This document shows positions 11,933 to 22,602 of a stretch of DNA of 64,000 bases, piece after piece. Within the stretch, counting starts at the first letter, position 1; every line of letters starts with the position of its first letter. Position numbers and translations under genes: made by a program. Source of the stretch: Ryuthela nishihirai (taxonomy: Eukaryota > Arthropoda > Arachnida > Araneae > Heptathelidae). The DNA lies in NCBI GenBank assembly GCA_038380435.1, contig JAWZYU010000010.1, positions 47,650,135 to 47,714,134 of the forward strand. The letters are read 5' to 3'. Under the pieces are notes generated by a model, which was not told where the DNA came from, ran no database searches, and worked only from the letters and a program-made list of their open reading frames with translations.

Positions 11933-12954
11933 AGCAGATTGAATATAACGAGTATACGATTAAAAAAAGAAAAAGTGAAAACAGAAGAAGTTGAAAGAAA
12001 CGCAAAACGCGAGTGATATTTTCTTATATGCATATAGGACTAGAGCGACAATATTTCTTGTAGCGATTTCAATTTTTAGCTGAATATAATTTCAGTAATA
12101 CATTCAAAATGATAAAATTGTTGCTCTCAATGCATACATATTAGTCCCAGCTGTTTAAAACAGCAACTAAAGCCTTAATCACTCTCCCAGACCAATATGT
12201 TGCACTAGACATCGGGAAAGTCGGAAATGTATTGATCCAAACTCATGATGCTTCTCTAATCAATACATTCCGTCTGTTGAAAAACGATTATGAGATCCAT
12301 ACATCGCCATTTTCATTTGATGTCTTGTCTTATATCTAATAGCGAGAAGCATGGCAGTTCTTGAATCTGAGATCGTTCATTAGTTTTGTAACCTCTCGTC
12401 AATTAATCAGAGCACACACCTAAGTGGCAGGATGAGAAACGAAACGGCGCCAGTATCACACGGTAAGTGCTATGGAATAAAAGACAGTCATTTTGGAAAT
12501 ATTGGAAGGTGATTAGCAGTATGAATATTTATTGCCCATAAGTACCTCCATACGGATCGAAAAAAGGAAGATATTGTGGTAATTCCCACATCATGTGTTG
12601 GTGATGCAATGAGAGTGATGCACTTTGTGGCGTTCAAGTCTCGTAAGAAGAAATTTTCGTATTCCAGTACCAACTGCATTAAAAATCTAGACTATTTCAT
12701 TCGTAACAACTTTTGAATACTGTTATACTGTACGTTAACGTGGACATAGAGAAAAATGGTCTTGAGCCGGGTGGGATCTGTACCCACGACCTCCTGGTGG
12801 TAACTCCTGATGTGATTTAAAATGTTAGTAACATAACAGATAATGAATACTTCATTCGTGCCTTCATTATGTTCATGATGATAGAGTATTCTTGGAAAGG
12901 TCGCTGTGTATCGGATGAGATCATTCCTTTTTTTCCCATTCATATATATATTGG
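11933..12954. other. Unannotated stretch
   Basis: No recognised repeat or gene. Near 12740-12800 a GAGCCGGGTGGGATC/CCCACGACC/CTGGTGG segment resembles a degraded tRNA-like sequence, but neither box is intact. Confidence 0.45.
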
Positions 12955-13170
12955 TCCTGGACTCCTAAAAAGATATAATTCCTTTATTAAGTCCTGCCAT
13001 CCTAAAATGATCAGATTTCTTTAATTAAGTCCTGGCCCTCCTAAAAAAAGGGGTATTCTTTTAATTAAGTCCTGATCCTCCTAAAAAAAGGGGGTATTCC
13101 TTTTATTACGTCCTGTCATCCTAAAAAGAAGGGATTCCTTTTTTTAGCCAGTACATGACTAAATGATAAG
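12955..13170. repeat. Minisatellite, ~39-42 bp unit
   Basis: Five units of the form TTAAGTCCTG, pyrimidine step, CTCCTAAAAAAAGGGG, TATTCCTTT. Spacing between AAGTCCTG motifs is 38-42 bases. Confidence 0.85.
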
Positions 13171-14229
13171 TTCCTAAAAATAGGAATCCCCTCCCCAAAT
13201 TCTTATTAGGATATTAATTGTGACTGATGCTTGATATATTATAGATCAAAATGGTGTATGATAATTTGTATACCGAAAACTTAAAAACAGCAGATATCGC
13301 AGCTAGAATTATTTAGATCCCTGCAACTTTTAAAATTACCCGATTCTTACTCATTTGCATTACAGTTAAATGTCGTGTGCGTTTCTGAGACAACCTGAGA
13401 GCTAAATGCTTTTCATGAAGTATTAATTTTGACGAAATGTCGATTGTTGTTTGGTTTGTTCCTCCTAGAGCTAACCGAGACAATATGAATTACACGATGG
13501 CTTTAGATTCAGGTGTGGGTTGTAAAAGCGCATCTTTGCGGTATGTTCATGGTTACTTTCCCGAATGTTTCCCATTATCAAAGGCACACATGATGTTCCT
13601 GGATGCAGATTAATATTTCTTTCATGTCAACAGAAGCAAAACACTTGGGTTTCTAACTCCCTTCATCATCCTCATTAAAGGTAGATTTTTCACTGAGTTG
13701 TTACGTTGTTTTATTGGTTAACATAATTAAGGAATTTGCAACATGTTTATTTTTATATTAAAAAATTATTATTATTATCATAATTTATTTGTAAGCCAAG
13801 AACCTTTTATACGTTTCGCTGTGAGTCAGAAATTGAACCACATATTTCAATTAGATGTTTATTTGCGGTATTTAATCAGGTCTCTCAGTTACATGCCGAG
13901 TATTTTAGAAATAAACTAGCACTGCTCTATAAACTAGAACCCACTCCATCATTCACCCCTAAATGTAACTTATAAATATTCCTGACCTTGTCGCTCATGG
14001 TGCCATCTATGAACGGGAAATGCAACTTTATGCAATACTGCTCTAAATAAGATGTAAATTAGGAAGTCACTCACGCTAAATCATTATTAATGCAAGAATA
14101 AATAAATATCAAATACCCTGATTATCTGTTGACACAGAATTTAAGAAATACTTTTGCGGGGGAAAAATGAAAGGTGTGTTCGCGACCCACGCTTGACAAA
14201 ACTCATTTTTTGCGCAAAAGTTATTTCTT
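13171..14229. other. Unannotated stretch
   Basis: AT-rich with a short ATT run near 13765. No gene or repeat recognised. Confidence 0.5.
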
Positions 14230-14345
14230 GAATATTACTCTATGTTTCAACTTCCATAACTCTTTAAATACTGAAAGAATACTGTTGAAAATCGAGATTT
14301 AGATACCTTTTTTAAATATATCCATCTGTAATGAGTTTTCTTTTT
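14230..14345 (+). repeat. Foldback element right-arm fragment
   Basis: TTCCATAACTCTTTAAATACTG, GAATACTGTTGAAAATCGAG and ATTTAGATA match the right arms at about 17200-17260 and 39235-39290. The left arm is absent. Confidence 0.5.
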
Positions 14346-14393
14346 CATAAAAACTCATTTAATAAATTACTGAGAGCCGAGTCTGAGTTACTG

Positions 14394-14782
14394 GGAGCGG
14401 GGGTGGCTCAGTCGGTAGCGCACCAGGCTCTTAATCTGTAGTTCCCAGGTTCGAGTCCCAGCTGGGTCAGCGTTGAGATTTATCTCCGCAAAATTCCCTG
14501 CCCTTCCCACGGTCAGTAGGGGACACCGATGGGCTTGGAAAGGCCTTCGTCCGTCGGATGGGACGTTAAGCCGTGACCCCGTGTGCGGGAGAGCCATGCC
14601 CTGTGCACGTTAAAGAACACGCTGGATGGCCTTGACGGGAGGCTACCATCTGTCTGCCAACAGCTGTTCCAGTGGGTCCCCTCACCCAACCTTCTCTGAG
14701 CCTACAGGGTCCATGTGACCTGGCCATTTAGCCCATGGTGTGCAAAAAAGTGCCGCTCAGAGGTAAAACAACCCAACCCAAA
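14394..14782 (+). repeat. SINE-A, full length with 12-bp target duplication
   Basis: tRNA head with GTGGCTCAGTCGG (A box) and GGTTCGAGTCC (B box). The anticodon-stem region (GGCTCTTAATCTG here, GGCTCGTAATCTG in most copies) resembles tRNA-Met (GTCTCATAATCTG). The central domain runs from about 14540 (CCGTCGGATGGGACGTTAAG, GCACGTTAAAGAACACGCTG). The 3' part is GACCTGGCCATTTAGCCCAT, AGTGCCGCTCAGAGG, AAAACAACCCAACCC. TCTGAGTTACTG flanks both sides (14382-14393 and 14783-14794), which is direct evidence of retroposition. The element would be transcribed by Pol III and mobilised by a LINE partner; the partner is not identified. Confidence 0.95.
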
Positions 14783-14865
14783 TCTGAGTTACTGTTAACA
14801 TAAGTCTGCTCCTCTCTTAAGTGGACGTTGAATACTTGGCTCAACTGCCAACAACTGGTAGCCTA

Positions 14866-15238
14866 AGGGTGGAAGTTGGCTCAGTCAATAACACGTTACA
14901 CTCGTGATTTTTAGTTCCCTGGTTCGAGTCCCAACTGTGCCAGCGTTCATATTTATCTCAGCTAACACTCACCCTACTCTGGAACCCGACGAGCTTGGAA
15001 AGGCCACCGATCCCCCGGATGGAACGTAAAAGCCGGGGATTTCGTATTCAGGTGAGAACCTTAAAGAACTTCATTAAATAACTTGCTGGATAGCCTTGAA
15101 GGGAGGCATACATTTGTCTCCTAACAGCTCTTCAATGGGCTACCTTCCCCAACTTTCCCGAAGTCTTTGAAGTCCTTGTGACATAGTCATTTACTCCACT
15201 TTTGTGCAAAAAACAACTGCCTCTCTGAGGTAAAACAA
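14866..15238 (+). repeat. SINE-A, diverged full copy
   Basis: Head AGTTGGCTCAGTCAAT and TGGTTCGAGTCCCAAC, central CCGGATGGAACGT, tail GAGGTAAAACAACA. Much older than its neighbour at 14394-14782, so this is not a recent tandem duplication. Confidence 0.85.
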
Positions 15239-16675
15239 CAGTCAAATGCTGAGCCTTATGCGAACTATGCAATCCGCGACTACCTTGTTAAACTCCAAGG
15301 TGAAATCTAAGCTGAGGTTTCTGATAAACGGAGCAAAAGTTTTCTCCCTCCCCCTTTTTTTGTCTTTTAATGATATTTTAGCGTTTTTTAAATAGGGGCT
15401 TAATTATCATCTTCCTTTTTGTCTGTCCAACCAATTTTAATATTTTATCTAATATAAATATTTTATCTGACAGAAACATTGGTATCTGACATTAGATAAA
15501 ATATAGACAAGAAATTTCAAGAATATAGATTTCTAGAAGAGGACTAGATGATATTTCATTCCCATTAAAAAAACAACAAAAACATAATGTGATTTATTTT
15601 TTACAGATCATGCATCACATTAGCGTCTTTAATTGCAGTTCACTCCATCTAATAGAGAACTAAGAATGCTCTTCAATAAATTTAACTCTATTAATAAAAA
15701 AAAACTAGAAATAAAACACACACTCTGGGCTTCTAAAACATGAGTTTTCTTCCTTTTAAGTATTGAAATTTCGTTATTTTATTTGTACATTTAAATTGTT
15801 TTAAATTTAAATTTTTGTTCTTGGGAATGCGACACGTTATTTAACTTAGCTCCCTAGGAAACTGCCTAGTTTGACCTATATGGACAATCCACCGCTGTTC
15901 ATACCACCATTCTGAGTATATGTTGAATAACGCGCGAAACTAACACTAATTAAAAAATCCCGAATAAATACACAGTACAGCATCTATAAATATCATGTCG
16001 ATGTGTTCTAAAAATATTAATAACTTCTAACGAGTAAACACTTTTAAGTCTTTTTCTTCTATATGAAATGCATATATTCGCCTTCTTCTTAAACCTGTTT
16101 GCATTACATAGTTTGACATTCCCTTATTTACCAAATTGCATTTCTGACTAGAGAATACTGCATTTTCAAATTCCCAATTAAATTATTAAATTCTAGAAAA
16201 TCGGAATGTAAAATAAGGACAAACAGAGAAACTAATTTCCGCTGCAGGTGGCTGCTTTTCAAGTGTCCAATCATTCAAGTCAAAAATATATGCTAACAAA
16301 TCTCGTCTAACGTACTATCGTTAACAGCATAAAATAAACACAGATGCAGTGCGATATCTTTAACAATCCAATTAATGTCCTCTAATGAATAGCATCGAAT
16401 AAATATCTCTCTTAATTGAATAAGGATTCGTATATTAGTTAAGACGTAATTGAGTTACTGCAAAAGGGAATAAGAGTATGAGTATTCGAGTTCGAGAACA
16501 TTTTGCAGTAGCGTTTTATTACATGTCCTTTTTTTTCAGTTTTGAAGATAACATTTTTGAAATGTACGTGAACCAAGTCTCATAAATGTCAAAGGTCAAG
16601 GTCATTTTTCCCTGGGATTTGGGAGGTGAGAGAGGTTTTCCTTCTGTCACCAGGATTTTTGAAAAAACGATTTCG
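15239..16675. other. Unannotated AT-rich stretch
   Basis: Contains a loose inverted repeat of TTTTATCTAAT near 15455-15500. No gene recognised in any frame. Confidence 0.5.
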
Positions 16676-17655
16676 ATGTACACCGTCCTGTCAAAATGTT
16701 AAAGACTTCCCTTGTCAATGGGAATCTTATTCCGAAGCTCTATAACTTCTAAAATATTCATTTAATGGAAAATGAGATTGAAGGTAAATTACAGATCATA
16801 ATTAATTCTATTTTCAGTAATATTCTAATGTCTAGATTCAATTTATCTAATGTCTAGATAAATTGGATTAATATAATATTAATTAATTAATTAATAGAAA
16901 TATAAAGATATTAGATTAATATAAAATTAATATAATGTCTTTATATTTCTTGAATATTAATTTAATACAATTTTCAGCAATATTCATTCAGTATTTATAG
17001 AGTTATGGTAGCTAGAATATTTCACAAATGTAATGGATTATAAGAATTTACCTCAAATATTAATTAAAACCTGAATAAAAAGCATTGTTTAAAACCGTTT
17101 AATGAAATAAATATACTTTTCAGAAATTTGCGCAGTGATTATTTCAATATTAGACTATTATGAATGAGTTTTATAAAACAATTTTTATTAAATATTCCAC
17201 CATCCATACCTCTTTACATACTGAACGAATATTGATGAAAATCAAAATTTAAAAAGATTTTTATATTTCTTCAGTCATATTTTACCGTTAAATGCATTTT
17301 TTTTAAAGTTATAGACCTCTGAAGTTAGTTCCCTTTGGGTTGGGTTAGGTTGTTTACCTTTGAGTGGCACTTTTTTGTACACCATGGGCTAAATGATCTG
17401 GTCACAAGGACCCGAAGATTCAGAGAAGGTTGTTGGAGGGGATCCGCTGGAACAACAGTTGGGAGACAGGTGATAGCCTCCCCGTCAAGGCCTTCCAGCG
17501 TGTTCTTTAACCTGCGCATGGTATGGCTGTTTCGCACAAGGGGGCACGGATTAACGTCCCATCCGACGGACGGCGGACTTTCCAAACTCATCGGTGTAGG
17601 TCCCTTTGACAGAACAGAACAAGGAAATTCTCATATTCTTGAGGGCTGTGTATAG
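16676..17655 (+). mobile_element. Foldback (long inverted repeat) DNA element, copy 1, split by a SINE
   Basis: The left arm starts at ACACCGTCCTGTCAAAATG; CAATGGGAATC, CTATAACTTCTAAAATATTC and ATTTAATGGAAAATGAG reappear as reverse complements near 17280-17335. Inner blocks (CATTCAGTATTTATAGAG, GTTATGGTAGCTAGAATATT) also pair with the right arm (CATACCTCTTTACATACTG, ATATTCCACC). The terminal right piece (CAGAACAGAACAAGGAAATT, GGGCTGTGTA) lies beyond a SINE insert at 17338-17600. The TGTA/TACA-type ends resemble Tc1/mariner-derived short elements. No transposase inside. A related copy lies at 38664-39433. Confidence 0.75.
17338..17600 (-). repeat. SINE-A, 5'-truncated, inserted in the foldback element
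   Basis: Reversed copy from GGTTGGGTTAGGTTG to GGACTTTCCAAACTCATCGG; the tRNA head is lost. TCCCTTTG at 17330-17337 and 17601-17608 is the target duplication, and host sequence resumes exactly after it. 5' truncation is the usual result of incomplete target-primed reverse transcription. Confidence 0.9.
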
Positions 17656-18003
17656 GCAGTTAATTATATCTCATGGTTTAAGTCAATCACCATCAATCAC
17701 TGATTAATCTTCCGATATTTTTAATGATACGTTTGGGAAAAGACACTCTAACGTGAGCGTCTATGGCCTTCAAATTTTTGGAGGGGAAGACTGAGTCATA
17801 TCAAACACCTGCAGAGAAAAACTGCAATATCATCTAGCTGTTATTTTTAAAAATGCGGGCATCTGCTAAATTGATATTACTGTATAAAATAAAGTTTAAG
17901 AATATATTTAATTATACAAAACGCTTATAAAACTATGGGCTACGGAAGTCGAACCAGAATGCGTAACTTAGGCCTCTGCTTGAGCTGCATGTGCTTCATT
18001 TGA
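17656..18003. other. Unannotated stretch
   Basis: No recognisable gene or repeat. Confidence 0.5.
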
Positions 18004-18158
18004 CAACTGCGGACCATGTCTAGTATGGTTCTATTTGGCATTGTCTGCGCACAACATCCAGGCCTCCATTTTGGTCTCCATTCAGGATTTTCCTGAGGCC
18101 TTCAGGCATACGGTTCATTACCCTATTCGTCAATCTGTTCTTATGCATATACAGGAAC
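18004..18158 (-). pseudogene. RTE-like LINE, C-terminal ORF fragment
   Basis: Minus-strand translation contains NRLTNRVMNRMPEGLRK, matching YRLANRVMNSVPKGLRK of the longer copy at 58385-59520, followed by a degraded RRQCQ region. Only the last ~50 residues remain. Confidence 0.75.
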
Positions 18159-18159
18159 G

Positions 18160-18368
18160 AATACTGGAAAAAAATCGAGGGTGGGGGTAGGAGCAAGAAA
18201 CAGAATCCAGTCGGAAAATTGTAGAAGTGAATGGAGTGGGAGGCAGGAGAAACTGGATTTCCGATGCAGGGTAACATTTTGCTCTCCGTTTTACTAGTCT
18301 TTATATTTCTTGAAAAATAAATAAGAATAATAATTTTTCTCCAGTACCGTTAATAGCATTCATTCACA
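18160..18368 (+). repeat. R1 short repeat
   Basis: G-rich start, GGATTTCCGATGCAGGGTAAC, CTCCGTTTTACTAGTCTTTA, TTTCTTGAAAAATAAA, AATAATTTTTCTCCAG and CCGTTAATAGCATTC, collinear with the other R1 copies. It abuts the RTE fragment. Confidence 0.65.
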
Positions 18369-18692
18369 ATATTTTGCTCAAATGAGGCTGATTACCTACA
18401 AATTCAAATCATCTAATGCCCATGATGCGGAAGCATTTAGAATCAAAGGCATCAAATTTCCTGTTATCCTGCTTACAAAGTGTCCAAGTTTAACTACCAT
18501 AACAAACCGTAGAATGAACCGAAAATTTTAAGTTATATACGCCTATTTTCCCATGTTCTCCATAATTATAACTATTACTACAAAGAGTGGGACACATTAC
18601 TTAAAATTCGATATTTCGCTTCATTTCTGAAGTATGAATAGTAATCTTAGCATAGCAAAAGAATGTTATGACGATTTATAAGAATTCCGATT
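18369..18692. other. Unannotated stretch
   Basis: Nothing recognised. Confidence 0.5.
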
Positions 18693-19885
18693 GTTGTTAT
18701 TGTTTTACTTCTGAACCTCATCTTTTTTGCATGCCATGAGCTAAATGGCCAAGTCGCAAGGATCACAAAGGCTCAGAGAAGGGGAACCACTGAACAGGAG
18801 TTAAGAGACATATGGAAGCCTCCCGTCAAGACCATACACTGTGCTCGTTAACGTTTCCAGAGTATGTTTCTCCTTCACACAGCGCTATGGCTTAACAACC
18901 CATAAGACTAGGGTTACCATACGTTTTCCAAAAGGAGAACATCTCCGCCTTTATCGTCTCATGTCCTCCCAGAATTTTGAAAAAAACGAAATGTCCTCCT
19001 TGTTGCATAAACTCATAACATGTTTCAAACTAAACTTAAAGCACTCTTTTTTTGGAATTTCCTCTTTTAAATTTCTTGAACTCATAATTTATAATATCGT
19101 GTACTGTTAACCGTTAACTAATTTACTGCAAATGCAAATCGTGAATGCTAAATTAACCCTGTTAATGCTCTAAAGTTACCATTTCCTGTAATCTTAATAT
19201 ATGCAATTTACATGCCAGATTCTAAAAGTACGAGATTTAGAAAACTGCCAAAAACTTTGCTTCCGCCCAGAGATAGATGGGTTTTTTTTTGCAACATAAA
19301 ATATTCATAGTTTGTAGGAGCCTTCTCATAAAAGAGCATGCCTTACCAAGAGAGAAATCCCTTCTGACCAATACCTCAGTCAGAGTTCATAGAAACAGAA
19401 AGCTTACTTTGTACAACAGCAGATAATTACTGACATTATACCACTTGCAACATAACTCTTAATTCTTACCAAGTTGGATTAAAAATCGTCAATCATATTT
19501 TTAAAATATATTTAATAAGTTTTATGTCTTTTTCTAACTCAACTGTTAGTCGGTGCTTGAAATAAAGCATAGCAGGAAAAAAACTTATTTTTTTCACAAA
19601 CTGAAAGCATGTCCTCCTACGTTTTCCACTTTTGTTTTATTGTCCCCCTTTGTCCTCCATTTCTAGCTTTTTTGTCCTCCTTTTAGAACACTGGTATTTG
19701 GTAATTCTACATAAGATAGACATCAGTCTTTCCAAGCCCATCGGTGTCCTCTTTGAGAACGTCGGCAAAGTGGGGTTTATCAGAGATAATTCTCAACATT
19801 TGCCCAGGTGTGATCCGAACCATGAAACTACTGATTACGAGCCTGGCATGCTACTGACTGACTCAACCCCTGCCCCTAAAAAACT
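18693..19885 (-). repeat. SINE-A split by a hAT-like insertion
   Basis: The first part (18693-18908) has TTGTTTTACTTCTGAACC, CATGAGCTAAATGGCC and GCTCAGAGAAGG, up to GGCTTAACAACCCATAAG. The second part (19710-19885) resumes with GTCTTTCCAAGCCCATCGGT and ends with the tRNA head (GAGCCTGGCATGCTACTG, ACTGACTCAACCCCTGCCCC). Removing 18909-19709 plus one duplication restores a collinear SINE. Confidence 0.9.
18909..19709. mobile_element. Non-autonomous hAT-like element with 8-bp target duplication
   Basis: 801 bp bounded by CATAAGAC (18901-18908) and CATAAGAT (19710-19717). Terminal inverted repeats are TAGGGTTACCATACG on the left and, as reverse complement of the right end, TAGAATTACCAAATACC. 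Sub-terminal AAAAGGAGAAC and AAAAGGAGGAC are also inverted. An 8-bp duplication with such ends is characteristic of hAT elements. The interior has no transposase, only AT-rich sequence and GTCCTCC repeats. Confidence 0.82.
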
Positions 19886-20135
19886 AAAAAAGTTGCGAAG
19901 TGGGGAATAAAAAAGCAGCTTAGGATTTGAAAATTGGCGCAAACAAATTTCCTCCAAACCATCACTCTGGTGTAGAGGGGGCTCGTACAGTAGCATGCCA
20001 GGATCGTCCTCATATGTATTATACGTCCTCATATGTCCCCGTTTCCCAGAGATAGTCCCTAAATTAAAGGCTCTATCCCCGTAAATGACCCCAAAATTCG
20101 GTTTGGGATATTTTTTAAATATTAAATTTAGTGTA

Positions 20136-20349
20136 CAGTCACTCAAAAAAGTATCCGAACACTATGGTTAACTTCAGAATTCAGAAAAAATACCTGGCAA
20201 CAATATTTTTAGAAATTAGTGATCTGGCAACCTTCGTGTCACGTGACACGAAGGTTGCCAGATCACTAATTTCTAAAAATATCGTTGCCAGACATTTTTT
20301 CTGAATTCTGAAGTCAACCATAATGTTCGGATACTTTATTGAGCGACTG
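20136..20349. mobile_element. Near-perfect palindromic MITE, copy 1 (Tc1/mariner-type ends)
   Basis: 214 bp running CAGTCACTCAAAAAAGTATC to GATACTTTATTGAGCGACTG, flanked by TA on both sides (20134-20135, 20350-20351). Almost the whole length is one inverted repeat, centred on CGTGTCACGTGACACG, so it would fold into a single long hairpin. No coding region. A second copy lies at 52789-53001. Confidence 0.93.
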
Positions 20350-20649
20350 TACAGCTTGAGCAGATCTTTAATAAGAGAATATTAATGTCACCGCTGTTAA
20401 AAAAAATTCGGTCGCAATGCAAGTGACTGAAAATTTGAGGCTAGAATCCTCATCATAACGATAGTGGTCTCCGTGTGGACACCAGTAGAAATGCGCATCT
20501 TTCTTCTCTTTGCTTACACCATCGAGTGCCTTATGGTTTGCCGAAGGCTGAATTATTATGCAAGTTATGTTTAACTCTTTTAACAGATTTCCACGTCCCA
20601 GGTACTTGAACGGCAGGTCCTAAATTTAGAACACATGTTCCCCCTGTGT

Positions 20650-21037
20650 TGGGTTGGGTTGTTTTACCTCTGAGCGGCACTTTTTTGCACACCATGGGCT
20701 AAATGGCCAGGTCACATGGACCCCGAAGGCTCAGAGAAGGTTGGGGGAGGGGACCCACTGGAAGAGCTGTTGGGAGACAGATGGTAGCCTCCCGTCAAGG
20801 CCATCCAGCGTGTTCTTTAACGTGCACAGGGTATGGCTCTCCCGCACACGGGGCCACGGCTTAACGTCCCATCCGACGGACGACGGCCTTTCCAAGCCCA
20901 TCGGTATCCCCTACTGACGTGGGCAGGGTGGGGAATTTTGCGGAGATAAATCTCAACGCTGACCCAGCAGGGACTCGAACCTGGGAACTACAGATTACGA
21001 GCCTGGCGCGCTACCGACTGAGCCACCTCCGCCCCCA
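20650..21037 (-). repeat. SINE-A, full length, young copy
   Basis: Reversed complete element of about 388 bp with tail TGGGTTGGGTTG, conserved central domain and intact head (GGGACTCGAACCTGGG, CTACCGACTGAGCCACC). The 12-bp duplication TTCCCCCTGTGT is perfect at 20638-20649 and 21038-21049. One of the best-preserved copies and useful as a family reference. A-box and B-box sequences are intact, so Pol III promoter function is possible. Confidence 0.96.
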
Positions 21038-21334
21038 TTCCCCCTGTGTAACATATAGTTTGGCTAATGAGTCCCAACCTGTAATGGGGCGGATTTAGAA
21101 CCTCGAAGTGCTTTGTGAATGTGGGAAAATTTCCCTTTCCATCTAATTGAAGAATTTTTTCTAACATTAACTTAATATGGAAGGATGATAAATCAGGTAT
21201 AAAAGTGGACACCGCGATGGGCTTTGTTGCAAGTGAAGGCAAATTTCCGGTCTCTTGTGATCTCTTTAGTGCAAATTTTGCCGGAAATGAAAATATTTTA
21301 CAGAAAAATCACTTTTTATCACACAATCTAGCCT

Positions 21335-21535
21335 AAAAAATGTAAAAGGGGTGGAGGAGGGGCAAGATATTGGATTTCCAATGCAGCATAACATTTCAGC
21401 TTCCGTTTTACAGGTCTTTAAAAAATTTAATAAATTAATAATTTTTTGTCTCTATTACCAATACGAGCTTTCTGAAAGGGGGATGGAATGCCCCCCACCT
21501 CCAACCTTGATTTCGTAAAAACTGAATCCTTTAGA
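21335..21535 (+). repeat. R1 short repeat
   Basis: GGGGTGGAGGAGGGGCAAG, GGATTTCCAATGCAGCATAAC, CTTCCGTTTTACAGGTC, AATTAATAATTTTTTGTC and a closing G-run (AAAGGGGGATGG), collinear with the other R1 copies. Confidence 0.7.
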
Positions 21536-22062
21536 TTGAATTTTCAGAAGTCTCAGGGTCTTTTTCTTTAAATTTGGTCATTCTAATAATTAATCAATAC
21601 ATCAGATAGAATTTTAAAACGTCCTCTGATCTTCTTCTTTACATCTGGTCGCCCTAGTCTACAAGATAATTGCTGATTTCTCCAAAGACAACATTTAAAA
21701 AAAAAAGATCTTTGTAAGCCTCTTTTGATGAGAAACTTTATGCAAAAATCAGCATGTTCTAATCAGAACCACAATAAGCTTCCTTTACTATGGGGTAAAG
21801 CTCTACATGCCTATCACCCATCGTTACACAAATGTGGAATATTAACACTAAAGCATTAACTTTCTTTGAAGAACGGCCGATGCTAAGCCTTTGACACATG
21901 TGGCCACTTGATATGAAGTTGCCCAACAGCTCATCAATCACCTGTGACGTCACGTAATCGTGCAGTTAATCTCCATCCTTTGATTCAGTGACTGAAGCAA
22001 ATATTAATATTCTTCATCTAAAAGGCCCTAATTACGTTACACTGGAAAACTCTTTAAGCAGG
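21536..22062. other. Stretch carrying a 41-bp block shared with 23.8 kb
   Basis: Positions 21784-21824 are the exact reverse complement of 23787-23827 (41 of 41 bases). The rest of the two flanks aligns poorly. No gene recognised. Confidence 0.7.
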
Positions 22063-22602
22063 TTTTGGCTTGTTTGGTTGTTTTACCTCTGAACGGAACT
22101 TTTTCGCACAAAATGAGAGAAATGGCTAGGTCACGGGGACCCAAAAGTCTCAGAGAAAGTTGGGGGGAAGGGGACTCATTGAACAGATGTTAGGAGACAG
22201 ATGGTAGCTTCCTCTCAAAGCCATTACAGTGTAATAGCTAAAGTACATAGAATTGGGTTGGGTTGTTTTACCTCTGAGCGGCACTTTTTTGCACACCATG
22301 GGCTAAATGCCCAGATCACATGGACCCCGAAGGCTCAGAGAAGGTTTGGGGGAGGGGACCCACTGGGACAGCTGCTGGGAGACAGATGGTAGCCTTCCGT
22401 CAAGGCCATCCAGCGTGTTCTTTAACGTGCGCAGGTTATGGCTCCCGGTACACGGGGCCACCGCTTAACGTCTCATCCGACGGACGACGGTCTTTCCAAG
22501 CCTACCGGTGTCCTATGGCAGGCGGGGGGGGGGAATTTTGCGGAGATAAATCTTAACGCTGACCCAGCTGGGAATACATAGAGTAATGGCTTTGCTACAC
22601 AA
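22063..22602 (-). repeat. SINE-A, old copy split by a younger SINE-A
   Basis: First part 22063-22251 (GTTGTTTTACCTCTGAACGG through TAGCTAAAGTACATAGA). After the insert, GTAATGGCTTTGCTACACAAG (22583-22602) continues the expected SINE order (GGGTATGGCTCTCCCGCACA in young copies). The tRNA head is missing. Confidence 0.8.
22252..22574 (-). repeat. SINE-A inserted inside another SINE-A
   Basis: Reversed copy truncated just inside its tRNA head (GACCCAGCTGGGAA). The 8-bp duplication TACATAGA is at 22244-22251 and 22575-22582. Contains a run of about ten G near 22525. Confidence 0.88.

Noticed and set aside
14394..14470. Possible genuine tRNA gene at SINE heads
   Set aside because: A and B boxes are present but the acceptor stem does not close and the sequence continues into the SINE body with target duplications outside.
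17334..17352. TTGGGTTGGGTTAGGTT at SINE tails as telomere-like repeats (TTAGG)
   Set aside because: Only one or two TTAGG steps, and the same position reads TTGGG in most copies; it is the SINE tail.
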